Source: Phaeoceros laevis (Eukaryota > Anthocerotophyta > Anthocerotopsida > Notothyladales). Taken from it: a stretch of 28,050 nucleotides of DNA. The translations under genes and the position numbers were made by a program. How positions within the stretch are numbered: position 1 is the stretch's first letter; each line of letters starts with the position of its first letter. The DNA is taken from the NCBI GenBank assembly GCA_049999765.1, contig JBNGIQ010008244.1:1-28050 (forward strand), written 5' to 3'. Below are positions 1-8,595 of this stretch, one piece after another. Under the pieces are notes generated by a model. That model saw nothing but the letters and a program-made list of their open reading frames with translations, did no database searches and was not told where the DNA came from.

Positions 1-1389
1 CTGCATCATGTCCTTAGACTAAATTTGAAATACCGTTATCTACATGGAGGGATCAATATCTTCCAGAACGTCATCCCGTTGCTCACTCAAGCTGGTGAAC
101 GACCCCGTGCTGAATGATGAAGGAGAGGCGCCCATAGCATCGCTTAAGTGGCCTTAGCTGGCGCGATCGGTTCCCAGCTAACACCTATAACATCGCATCT
201 ACTGGACAGCGCTCGGCCTCTTCTGGAACCAATTAATCATGCACGCCCGAAAACTAGCTCTATCACAATCTCTTGGCTGTCAATAACCGTACGGGGTTTT
301 CATTACCTGGGGTCATTAAGACCCCGGGTGAGCCACGATTGGCCACCTGCATCACCGACTTCCCCCCCAAGTTCATGTTTTAAGCGTTCTACAGTATATT
401 GGCCTTCTCTTCCTGGTCCCTGAGAGCCCTTTCCTCCCTGTCTCTGAGCCTACCTGAGGACCACGCTGCTCCCTCTCCGTACTGAAGCATGTAGTTTTGC
501 CTTTTCGATCATCCAGGCCTGCAAGAAACACAGAACATTCAACCTTCTAGCAGATTGTAAGTAAGCAAACACACACATTGGATGCATCCGACCTGCTTAG
601 TGTTGAGGCCGTTTTCGCCTCAAGAAAGGCATAACTTCTGATTTCACTATGCTCTCATGTCGCATCCAGATCAGGTCCCAACCAGATGATACCTGTAGAC
701 AATAACTACGATCCCACAACCTAGGCCTCGGACAAATTTTGCAGGCTACCGCCACTTTACGATCAGTGTTTACAAATTCTTCATCGGTCTAGTGCTTCAG
801 TGGGCACTGATAGTGGAACGACTTAAAGCTGTCATTATATCTATCTTTCACACACAGACCACGTACATACATAAATTAAGGAGTGTTGGGATGGCCTCTT
901 CGTCAGTTGCCGATTCAAGCTTTGCACATGTTCTTCAGCCATCCGTGACTGAACACTAGAACAACGCTGACTTCCAAGCACAGTTTTGCTAACGACTGAT
1001 ATCCAACGACACGCCTCTTTGGAGGTGCCGTTGTTCGTTTACTTATCTCTTCTTCAGCTCATCGTTTGTCATTCTAGTACCAAATCCTACGACCCATGGA
1101 GGGGGTTATTTATAGGTTGTCTTCGTAGCATATTCGACATCATCTGCACTTGCCGTTATCCTTTTCCGTTTAGCGGCCCCTGTTGCCTTTGCAATATGTT
1201 CTACTTCTTGCACTGCCTGCCTATGCGTGGTAGCTCTGGTCCTTAAACCAACTGCAGTTGTTGCTGTTGCGGATGGTACTTGTATGGTCGGTAGGGGTTG
1301 GTCATGACCAGACGTAGCAGTAGTGCCTGTTCCACCAGCAACTGACGCTGTTCTCCCCTTCTTCAACCTTTTTTTTGACTTGAGTGCAT
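1..1389. other. intergenic, probable transposon debris
   Basis: I see no host gene here. Short open frames occur on both strands but none has a recognisable domain or splice structure. The right part (about 1106-1389, minus strand) stays open beyond the tnp2 remnant and encodes a Lys/Thr/Ala-rich, low-complexity stretch. It could be the tail of the same decayed transposase gene or neutral sequence. Confidence 0.4.
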
Positions 1390-2300
1390 ACAGGCCACCA
1401 CTTCTTCTTTGTACCTGTCCACTCCAGGTCTTTTTGATTCGCAAGACTATCAACATCCCCTAGCACATGCTCCATTATTTTTTCACTAACATTTTTCGAT
1501 GTGTGCATAGGGGCTAAAAGATGGCATATTAACGAGTGCTGCATCCAACACCTGGTTTCATTAGATATCATGATCAATGCATATATAAATATTGCACATG
1601 CTAACAAGAAAGACCATAATCAATTTCGTACCTCCCAGTACGGTAGGTCCCATAGGACCGATGACTTGTCACTTATAATACCCCACAACGTGATGTCTTT
1701 TTTGTCTTTTTTTGATGCGTGCAGTCTTCTGTAGCTTTCCAGCTGTATGTCTTCGGGTGTTAGTGGTTTTCGAGTTGTTCGCATGTCCTCTCTTTCATCA
1801 AACTTGTGTTTTTGTGATGTCCGGTACACATGATTTCTTGGCAAGTGCTCACGGTAGTTGTCATCATATAGCATTTTGTTCAAATCAAATAATTGTCTCA
1901 CGTCTAACCCATCCCAACAGATTGGGCACGCCCTGTACCCTTTCGTCTATATTTTTTACATCAATGCATATCCTGGATAGTCATGCATAGTCCACAATAA
2001 AATTCCTTTGCATCGGAATTGTCTACTAGGATCGTCCTTCACTCGCGATGCATCAACAATCGGCACACCTGTGTCCCGCAACTCAAGCAACTCTTCAACT
2101 ACAAGTTCCAAATAGTGTCTGTAAGTCGGACTTGCCGAGGGCCTGGAATGATCGTGGACAGTATGATGTGCCCATTTTTTATGTTAAACCATGGTGGGAA
2201 CATTGTAATTCACAAGTAGAACATGCCAAATGTTGTACTTTGAATTTGATGCCCAAAAGGGTTAAACCCGTCGGATGACAAGCCAAACTTCATGACGTCA
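1390..2300 (-). pseudogene. CACTA-type (En/Spm) tnp2 transposase remnant
   Basis: Reading the minus strand from about 2300 downwards gives the order of motifs of the plant transposase family tnp2. First comes FGLSSDGFNPFG, then PPWFNIKNGHIILSTIIPGP, then VVEELLELRDTGV, LLWTMHDYPGYA, KGYRACPICWDG, then RNHVYRT and LWDLPYWE, and finally PMHTSKNVSEKI with HVLGDVDS. An in-frame TGA interrupts it at 2210-2212. The frame shifts near 2118 and again around 1957-1980, where GYALM is followed by a stop before the CPIC motif. After LPYWE a GT...AG segment of about 86 bases, running from the minus-strand GTACGA to AACCAG, joins the two halves of the motif, so that break looks like a real intron rather than damage. 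No terminal CACTA repeats were found. Family assignment is firm; the gene is dead. Confidence 0.85.
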
Positions 2301-2847
2301 CACAAGGTTCACTCCTTCACACCTAAGACCTCAACCAAGACTGATCGCCTACGCCTTCTCCAAGTCAGAGTGTTCTTAAACAAGCCCACAGCCTCCAGCT
2401 TCTTGGCATAAAACAGGAAAACGCTCAGTAGCTCTATCCAGAGCAGGCACCTAAGTAGTGCTCATGTCCGCCTGACAGGACAAGGTAGGCCATGAAGCTC
2501 ATACCTGGCAGTCCACCTGTGCAGTCTATAACCTCGACTCATGTTGAAAATCTAAGCAAGCTTATATTGGCCACACAAACCATTGCTTAGCTCTTAAGTC
2601 AAGGAGCCCCCAACAATACTCGAGCCTTTACGTTGCACTCATTTCGTAACACTCATGACCTGCGCTAATTAATCCATGCATGTCCTGACCTGCTCGGAAT
2701 ATCGGGCGGGGGTATATGGAACCGAAGGCCTCCCGCCACAATTAAGGCTTCTTATGGTCGTATCGAATGACAAAACATCGGCATTTAAGGGTTAAGGTGC
2801 TAGGACCTTAAGATTAGCTGGACCGGTGCTAACCCGACTAAGCAGCT
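2301..2847. other. intergenic, nothing recognised
   Basis: About 550 bases between the tnp2 remnant and the inverted-arm element. I see no gene, no long repeat and no further transposase motif on either strand. Confidence 0.4.
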
Positions 2848-3055
2848 TGTGGCGTAGTTTGTTGTTAGGTTGTGGTTTTTCCTAAAAGTAGGGACGGGTT
2901 GCGTTGGAACCCGATACATCATGTCTGGGCACCCGCTTTCTGATTCTTAGGGCTTGGTCATGCCGTTTCCTTGAACTGTGACCGTCGGACGGTTGTCGCT
3001 CCTCCATTTCTGTTCCGTTGGACTGGGGTTCAAAAGCAGCGGAGTCTGTTCAACA

Positions 3056-3070
3056 GGGACCCGATTTTTT
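3056..3070. repeat. SINE target-site duplication, left copy
   Basis: GGGACCCGATTTTTT occurs here and again, identical, at 3560-3574. The uninterrupted right arm carries the matching single sequence around 4713-4727, so the empty site is preserved inside the same window. Confidence 0.9.
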
Positions 3071-3559
3071 TTTTTAGTGAATTGCAGCGCGTTTTCATAT
3101 TAGACTCAAATTGTTTACAATTACACTTTATCCTTGCTGAGCCTATTCTTTTACCATGTCCGCTACGCCCAAAGCTTTCTAGAATTGAACTTGATACTTC
3201 AACTTCAGACATCGCGGTGATTTCCATTGCTCCTGGGCCGCGTGGCCAGTTGTCAGGCCGCCAAGCGTGTGCGCGAGCAGCACAGCTCATGTGCAAGGGC
3301 GCACAAGCCCCTCCTCAGGGGGCCCCACCCCAGCCAGTCTTCGCCAAACTCTCGTCAGCACGCCGCCCGCGGTAGCGTGAGTACCTGCCAAAAGGGGCAC
3401 ACGCCCGGCACGGTGGCAACTTGCTACGTGGCCCCATGCTTGCCGGCCCGGCAAGGGGGGATGGGCAAGAGGGGCAGCTGCTGCTGGTGGCAGGGGTCGA
3501 ACCCCCTCTAGCCCAATGGCAGGGCTCATGCCTTACCATTGGGGTGTCCCTCGCGGGAT
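3071..3559 (-). mobile_element. tRNA-derived SINE, copy 1 (full length)
   Basis: On the minus strand the element starts near 3559 with a tRNA-like head and ends in a poly(A) tail, seen as the T-run at 3065-3075. The head has an A-box-like TGGTAAGGC (about 3530-3538) and a perfect polymerase III B box, GGTTCGACCCC, at 3493-3503, about 30 bases further on. It is flanked by a perfect 15-base duplication. A diverged second copy lies at 5930-6419 on the plus strand, sharing the body and the tail-proximal stretch (CATATTAGAC and AGTGAAT next to the A-run). Open frames inside it are not genes. At about 490 bases it is long for a SINE. I cannot name the family. Confidence 0.85.
3493..3540 (-). promoter_or_regulatory. 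internal pol III promoter (A and B boxes) of SINE copy 1
   Basis: The B box GGTTCGACCCC (3493-3503, minus) matches the consensus GGTTCGANNCC exactly. The A-box-like TGGTAAGGC lies about 30 bases upstream in element orientation, a tRNA-like spacing. The segment does not fold as a complete tRNA, so it is read as a SINE head, not a tRNA gene. Confidence 0.7.
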
Positions 3560-3574
3560 GGGACCCGATTTTTT
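3560..3574. repeat. SINE target-site duplication, right copy
   Basis: GGGACCCGATTTTTT, identical to 3056-3070. Confidence 0.9.
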
Positions 3575-3771
3575 AGAGCATTTGAGTTATCAGCTAGTGC
3601 GCGCCTGGCGGCGTTCATGTTTCTCAAAGTGGACAGTATCATGAGCCTGGCGTTAGCGATCCGGGGGATCGCGGCATCCGCTAGGTAGACACAATAGTCC
3701 TAATTGGTGCGTTCGCGCAATTCATTCAGTTTTAGGCATGCACGTTTTTCTCTCATGCATCGAAGTTTTCT

Positions 3772-3784
3772 TGGTATTAGAGCC
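3772..3784 (+). promoter_or_regulatory. candidate primer-binding site (initiator Met tRNA type)
   Basis: TGGTATTAGAGCC differs by one base from TGGTATCAGAGCC, the primer-binding site of many plant LTR retrotransposons. It lies 12 bases after the CA that ends the left arm, where such a site belongs. It lies on the plus strand, in the sense of the ORF that follows. Confidence 0.65.
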
Positions 3785-3873
3785 GGCAGACTGTCGGATC
3801 ATATGCGAATGTTTTTGTTGCGTGTGGTCAAGTGTCTAGGGGTGGTGGAGGGAAATTGAGCCACCGGCAGCGC

Positions 3874-4569
3874 ATGACCGGTGAGTCAGATCGAACGGAG
3901 ACAAGTTTGTTTGACAAAATTGAGTGCTACGTACCTGATATGCCAAATCAAGATCTAGACGCGGAGAGGCTGAGTTCGGAAAGGAGTTGGAGGGATCATC
4001 TCTGGAGAACCGCAGCCAGAGCAAGAAGGTATGAGGTGAGGAGGTTAGTGACACTTGCTGAGGGTGAATCTGTCAAGATGAAGTTGAACGATTATATGAA
4101 CGACATGGATGCGGAGTTGGAGCCTGAGAAGGATGTGACCCCGCCACTAGACGAAGATATTTTAAGGAAGTTACACCTGGAAGCTTGCAATATGGTTTTG
4201 TCTACCCCTGCCGTGCGCAAAATGATAGAGTATCATCTGAAACTGTTGACAGAAGATCCGTTGGTGGTAAGGAACGCATCTGGCGATAGATCGGGAGATG
4301 GAGGTGACAAAGAAGTGCAGAAGAATTTTTTTCGAGACCCCCGGCAGTCTAGCAGATCTGAAAACTCTGCAGACGACACAGATCCGAAGTCAGGCTCTCA
4401 AGAGAAGGATCTTGCGGAAGATCAAGTGAAGGTTCTACTAAGTAAGTTGAAGTTGGGAAAGGGAAGTGACACTCTGAAGTTACAGAAAATGTTTGCTGAA
4501 ACGAGCCTTGATGTGAATGTTGAGCATCCCATGCGTGAGAAAAAAACATGCAGGCCCAAAACTGAATGA
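3874..4569 (+). CDS. hypothetical, possible Gag-like protein of the inverted-arm element
   Basis: The frame is open from 3781 and has its first ATG at 3874, giving 231 residues. The protein is highly charged and hydrophilic, rich in Glu, Asp, Arg and Lys, with no membrane segment, no CCHC zinc knuckle and no protease or integrase motif. A helical-looking block (MNDMDAELEPEK through VRKMIEYHLKLL) sits in the middle, and a Ser/Asp-rich linker follows. It occupies nearly all the sequence between the two arms and follows a primer-binding-site-like motif, so a gag position is likely. Similarity to a known Gag family was not recognised. The last 12 codons and the stop lie inside the right arm (from 4532), so the natural C-terminus has probably been replaced. 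A captured host fragment is the alternative. Confidence 0.45.
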   Translation: MTGESDRTETSLFDKIECYVPDMPNQDLDAERLSSERSWRDHLWRTAARARRYEVRRLVTLAEGESVKMKLNDYMNDMDAELEPEKDVTPPLDEDILRKLHLEACNMVLSTPAVRKMIEYHLKLLTEDPLVVRNASGDRSGDGGDKEVQKNFFRDPRQSSRSENSADDTDPKSGSQEKDLAEDQVKVLLSKLKLGKGSDTLKLQKMFAETSLDVNVEHPMREKKTCRPKTE

Positions 4570-4937
4570 ATTGTGCGAACACGCCAATTATTACTATTGT
4601 GTCTACCAAACGGATACTGCGATCCCCCGGATCGCTAACGCCAGGGCTCATGATACCGTCCACTTTAAGAAACATGAACACCGCCAGGCGCACTAGCTTA
4701 CGACTCAGATGCACTAAAAAATCGGGTCCTTGTTCAACGGACTCCGCTGCTTTTGAACTCCAGTCCGACGGAACAGAAACGGAGGAGCGACAGCCGTCCG
4801 ATGGTCACAGTTCAAGGAAACGGCGCGAGTAAACCCTACAATCAGAAAGCGGGTGCCTAGATATGATGTACCAGGTTCCAACGCAGTCCGTCCCTACTTT
4901 TAGGAAAAACCACAACCTAACAACAAACTATGCCACA
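4532..4937 (-). repeat. right arm, inverted copy of the left arm
   Basis: This is the reverse complement of 2848-3070 joined to 3575-3759. It begins TGCGTGAG and ends GCCACA. It has no SINE insertion, which makes it the empty-site reference for copy 1. Confidence 0.85.
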
Positions 4938-5205
4938 AGCTAAGCAGACTAAAGTTAGTTTGCTGGAATTTTTGCAGCAGCTAAGCAGACTAACTTTAGT
5001 GCTTCAATTAAGCATGTACACCTGCAAACTTGTCAAGGACAATCATCCCCGGTAAGCTAGGTTTTTTTTGCGCAATTAAATTTTATTGTACGCGGTTGTA
5101 AATCTTAACGAAAAGATCAGTTTTGAAACCATTACAAGTTTTATGACACATAGTCAGACCTGTCTACTGGCCGTAGCAGACATGAATATCTATGCAACAC
5201 TAATA
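4938..5205. repeat. short direct repeats and intergenic sequence
   Basis: GCTAAGCAGACTAA occurs twice, near 4939 and 4981, immediately right of the element. The two copies are followed by AGTTAG and CTTTAG, so the outer bases also form a small inverted repeat. The rest of the interval, to 5205, shows nothing further. Confidence 0.5.
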
Positions 5206-5583
5206 GGGGGTCTCAAACATTGCCCGAGTGGGGTATTCCTACCGCCCGAATACAGTCAGTTTCGGAACCCGGCCGTCCAGACTCGGGGTACCTAAGGAGG
5301 TAACTCGGGGTACCTCCTTGGGTACCTAAGGAGGTACCCGAGTGAAATTTCGGAACTTGGCCGAAACCCGAGTCCGATTTTGAGTGTAAATTCAAAAATG
5401 TATTATGGTTCACGCGATAACGTTTTTAGGCTCACACAACGACGTTGCGCGTGTCCCGCTTGCGATGGCATTCGGATGCTCTCAGAGTTTTGTGGTTTTC
5501 AACTCTCGGGTAGCCGCTTCTATGAACTCGGGCTTCTATACATGCCCGGATACAGAGAAACTCGGGCAATGTTTGAGACCCCC
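5206..5583. mobile_element. MITE-like TIR element, copy A
   Basis: The left end GGGGGTCTCAAACATTGCCC and the right end form a perfect terminal inverted repeat of about 24 bases (…CTCAAACATTGCCCGAGT). TA flanks both ends, or AAT if three bases are counted. The element is 378 bases and non-coding. The family cannot be settled by eye: a TA target fits Tc1/mariner-type elements, and a three-base reading fits Harbinger-like ones. Relative to copy B it carries an extra block of about 30 bases around 5281-5340, made of GGTACC words in both orientations. Confidence 0.8.
5281..5342. repeat. GGTACC-centred direct and inverted repeats inside MITE copy A
   Basis: CTCGGGGTACCT occurs twice, and the words TACCTAAGGAGGTA and ACCTCCTTGGGTACC form a near-perfect hairpin. 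Copy B has only one such block, near 5671, so copy A probably gained the second by local duplication. Confidence 0.6.
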
Positions 5584-5591
5584 TAATATTA

Positions 5592-5892
5592 GGGGGCCTC
5601 AAACATTGCCCGAGTGGCGGTTTCCTCGTGCCCGAATACGGTCAGTTTCGGAACCCGGCCGTTTCGGACTCGGGGTACCTAAGGAGTTACCCCGAGTGAA
5701 GTTTCGGAACTTAGTCAAAGCCCGAGTCCGAGTTTGAGTGTAAATTAAAAAACGTTTTAGGGTGTCAACGTTTTAGGGTTTGCGATGTCATTCGGATGCA
5801 TGAGGTTTTCAACTCTCGGGTAGCCGCTTCTATGAACTCAGGCTTCTATACACGCCCGTACACAGTCAAACTCGGTCAATGTTTGAGGCCCC
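5592..5892. mobile_element. MITE-like TIR element, copy B
   Basis: It has the same ends as copy A (GGGGGCCTCAAACATTGCCC and the matching right end, with one G fewer and a CGGTC change). It is 301 bases, flanked by TA, or ATT. The interior matches copy A along most of its length, including CAGTTTCGGAACCCGGCCGT and CTCGGGTAGCCGCTTCTATG, with a deletion in the middle. Only TAATATTA (5584-5591) separates the two copies. Confidence 0.8.
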
Positions 5893-5919
5893 TATTTGTT
5901 CCTTTCCCTATCATCGCCT

Positions 5920-5929
5920 ACATTGTGGT
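5920..5929. repeat. target-site duplication of SINE copy 2, left
   Basis: ACATTGTGGT is repeated after the poly(A) tail at 6419-6428. Confidence 0.8.
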
Positions 5930-6419
5930 GGTGGGTCCCGCGAGGGACACCCTGATGGTAGGGCGCGAGCGCTGCCATCAGGCCGGCCCCTCTTGCCCAC
6001 CCCTTGCGGGGCTGGCAAGCAAGGGGCCACGTGGCGGGCTGCCACCGCTGGGCGTGTGCCCCTTGGGGCAGGAGCCCACACAACCGCGGCCCAACCCGCG
6101 ATGGTTTGGTGTTCGGATGTCGTGTTGGCGACTCGCGGCGCGCTTGGCGAAGACTGGCCAGGGTGGAGTCCCTTGAAGGAGAGGGTCTTGGCTCATGAGT
6201 TGTGCGGCTCGCGCACCGGCTTGGCGGGGGTTAGGCTTGCTACTTGGCCTTAGGGGCAACAGAAAATACCGCGGTTGCTCATGTTGGGAGTGCAATGAAG
6301 ATTCTAATAGCTTGGGCATTGCGGACATGGAAAAAGAATAGGCACATTAGGATGTAAAGTGTAATGTGTACAAATTTGTGTCTAATATGAAAAAGCGTCC
6401 TCATTCACTAAAAAAAAAA
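5930..6419 (+). mobile_element. tRNA-derived SINE, copy 2 (B box lost)
   Basis: This is a plus-strand copy of the element at 3071-3559. It starts GGTGGGTCCCGCGAGGGACA, keeps the A-box-like TGGTAGGGC (5956-5964), and ends in AGTGAAT-like sequence followed by ten A residues (6410-6419). The roughly 30 bases holding the B box in copy 1 are missing after about 5983. It has a 10-base target duplication. It ends 134 bases before the P450 start codon, so it lies in or next to that gene's promoter. The three or four open frames across it are GC-rich artefacts. Confidence 0.85.
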
Positions 6420-6472
6420 CATTGTGGTAGGCCTGGCGACCTTTATCTCTTCCTCAGTGTCACCACGACACC

Positions 6473-6480
6473 CTAAATAA
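6473..6480 (+). promoter_or_regulatory. TATA-like box of the P450 gene
   Basis: CTAAATAA lies 73 bases before the ATG at 6554, at a plausible distance for a short leader. Only position and base composition support it. Confidence 0.3.
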
Positions 6481-6553
6481 ACGTCCTTCCCCACCGCTTC
6501 TTGTACATGCCAAGCACACTGTTTTTTAGCGAAAGGAGCCGAGCAGAGGTGCG

Positions 6554-8595
6554 ATGGCTGTCGAGTTTTGGGTGACGCTCGTCGATCTGGGGCTGGCGAG
6601 CGCTGCTTTGCACCATCTGCTGAGGAGGAGGGCCAATTTAAAGCTAAATCTCCCACCCGGGCCGCCTGGGGTGCCTGTCCTGGGAAATCTGTCCGTTTTC
6701 GCTGGCTCCGAATTTCCTCACCACGCTCTGGCCAATCTGGGCAAGCGCTACGGCCCGCTCATGTTTCTCCGCCTGGGATCCGCGCCATGCATTTTCGCCA
6801 CTTCACCAGAGGTTTGCGCAGAGCTGTTTAAGAATCAGGACCGGGTATTCGCCTCTCGCCCAATGTCTTCCCGTGTTGACCACTGCCTTTACGGTGGCAA
6901 AGACTTCGCATTCGCCTCGTACGGTGATCACAGGCGAAAAATGAGGAACCGACAGCTATTTGTGCGTGCAGAGGCAAGCTGCATGCCCAGCATTTCGAAT
7001 TCTTTTCTCTCAGATTTGCCTGCTGTGGCCATGGCCGGCCGCCGCTCGCGCCGGCGCCTGTGCAGGAAGGTTGCCACATTGGAGCTGCTCACTCCCAAGA
7101 AGATAACCGAGTTCGCGACGTTCAGAGTCGCAGAAGTATCGGCAGTGGTGAAAGCCATACTTGAGCATACCACAATCTATGGCACCGCCAGCCCTGTCAA
7201 CCTGCGCGTGTTGCTCACCGCACTCAGCTTCAACGTGATGACGCGAATCTGCTTCAGCAATCGCTTCTTTCACTACCATGATTTACAACACGACCACGTA
7301 GTGCAACCCAACAGCACTGCTGCTGGCTCGGCGAATGAGCCCACAGAGTTGAATGTGAGAGTTCGCCATTGACAGATTGCGCAATTAAATTGCTCAATTT
7401 GTGGTCTGATGGTTAGTGTGTTCATTCACGTCTCAACTCGATGTTTAAAATTCGAGTTTAAAGTTGATGCTCAGGCAGAGGAGGGAAAGGAGTTCATGCA
7501 CCTCGTGGACGAGATGAGCGTGCTTCTTGGTGTCCAGCTGATCGGGGATCTCATTCCCTACTTGTCCTTCCTGGATCGGTTCACCGGAAATTTCAAGCGT
7601 AGGATGATCAAGGCTCACAAAAGGATTGACCAGTTTCTCAGTAAAATTGTGCAAGAGCACTGGGCAAATCCCAAGCACGAAAATCTCGATTTCGTGGACG
7701 TTCTACTGGGCCTGCCAGGCCTGGATGAAGCTGATCATCTGGATGACGACACTATCAAGGCAGTCTTCCTGGTAGGAGCACTTGGAAGGCAGTTCCAGTT
7801 CTGAACTGTCGACATTTCATGAAATGAGGACACTGACTTGGTTTCTGAAAATGCCTACATACTGGACATGATACTGGCAGGGTCGGACACCTCACCAAAG
7901 ACGCTGGAATGGGTGTTGGCTGAGGTGCTCAGGCACCCAGATATAGCAGCAAAGTTGACGGCAGAGCTGGACGCCGCGGTGGGCAAGGAGAGGCTAGTCA
8001 CGGAACCAGACGTCCAGAATCTGCCCTACCTTCAGGCTGTGGTGGTGGAGGGGATGCGCTTACATGTCGTTACTCCTCTACTGTTACCCCATGAATCCTT
8101 GGAACAAACCAAGCTCATGGGTTACGACATTACCAAAGGCACTACTGTGTTCGCTAATGTCTGGGCGATTCACAGAGATCCTGCTGTTTGGGACAACCCA
8201 ATGGCATTCCGGCCCGAGAGATTTCTCGACCAGTGAGAAGCCATCGTGGAAGCTTTCTAGATCTGCTGCTGCGTCACAATTGCTTCCCAGCAAGGTGAGA
8301 CTAACATTTCTCTCTTGTGCACTGCAGACCCGAGATTGACGTAAGAGGGCAGCACTTTCAGTTGCCGCCGTTTGGGGCTGGACGGAGAGGCTGCCCAGGC
8401 ATAGCCCTGGGCCTCGCTATGGTGCAGTATGCACTGGCCAGGCTGCTTCAGGCCTTCGAATGGTTTCCCCCACTCGGGGTAAGACCAGAGGATGTGTCCC
8501 TTGAGGAGTCAAGGACTCTTAACCTCACCAGGGCTCATGTCCTGGAGGCAGTGGCAACTCCCAGATTAGCATCCCTTCTCAACTTGTTGGCATAA
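6554..8595 (+). CDS. cytochrome P450, A-type (CYP71 clan), five exons, splice sites damaged
   Basis: Microsomal heme mono-oxygenase; substrate unknown. Exons: 6554-6945, 7066-7354, 7475-7771, 7865-8232, 8328-8595 (537 residues). The ATG has a good context (GCGATGGC). Domains in order: N-terminal anchor (1-23), LPPGPPG hinge (33-39), I-helix AGSDTS (331-336), ExxR as EGMR (388-391), PERF (443-446), and heme loop FGAGRRGCPG with Cys471. Introns 2 and 4 are clean GT-AG. Two junctions are not. Exon 1 must end before GAACCG, so the donor is GA, and the 120-base intron stays open in frame. Exon 4 should begin at GAC 7865, but only TG precedes it; the nearest AG (7828) adds 12 residues and leaves a 57-base intron. 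The C-helix Trp (WRKMR) is Arg here. It may be a recent pseudogene or contain sequence errors. Confidence 0.92.

Larger units (their letters stand above)
2848..3759 (+). repeat. left arm (LTR-like), split by a SINE
   Basis: The arm consists of 2848-3070 plus 3575-3759 once the nested SINE and one copy of its target duplication are removed, about 408 bases. It begins TGTGGC and ends CATGCA. It is the reverse complement of 4532-4937, with scattered point differences and a few small indels. Confidence 0.85.
2848..4937 (+). mobile_element. inverted-arm LTR-like retroelement with one ORF
   Basis: Two arms of about 407 bases are reverse complements with roughly nine in ten bases matching. The left arm is 2848-3759, interrupted by a SINE at 3071-3574; the right arm is 4532-4937. 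Each arm begins TG and ends CA, as LTRs do. AGCT flanks both ends (2844-2847 and 4938-4941), which fits a 4-base target duplication, although AGCT is a palindrome and so proves less. Twelve bases after the left arm lies TGGTATTAGAGCC (3772-3784), matching the usual plant initiator-Met primer-binding site TGGTATCAGAGCC at 12 of 13 bases. One ORF then fills the interior. LTRs are normally direct repeats, so this looks like an element with one inverted LTR, for example from self-integration. The alternative is a long-TIR DNA element with a chance primer-site match. Confidence 0.7.

Noticed and set aside
2971-3539. Several overlapping frames, including a 134-codon one
   Set aside because: They run across the arm/SINE junction or inside the GC-rich SINE, overlap one another on both strands, and have no domain.
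3493-3540. tRNA gene (B box GGTTCGACCCC and A-box-like word)
   Set aside because: It is the head of a repeated poly(A)-tailed element with target duplications, and no full cloverleaf can be drawn.
5405-5737. 110-codon plus-strand frame
   Set aside because: It crosses both MITE copies and their shared inverted ends, and is not conserved between the copies.
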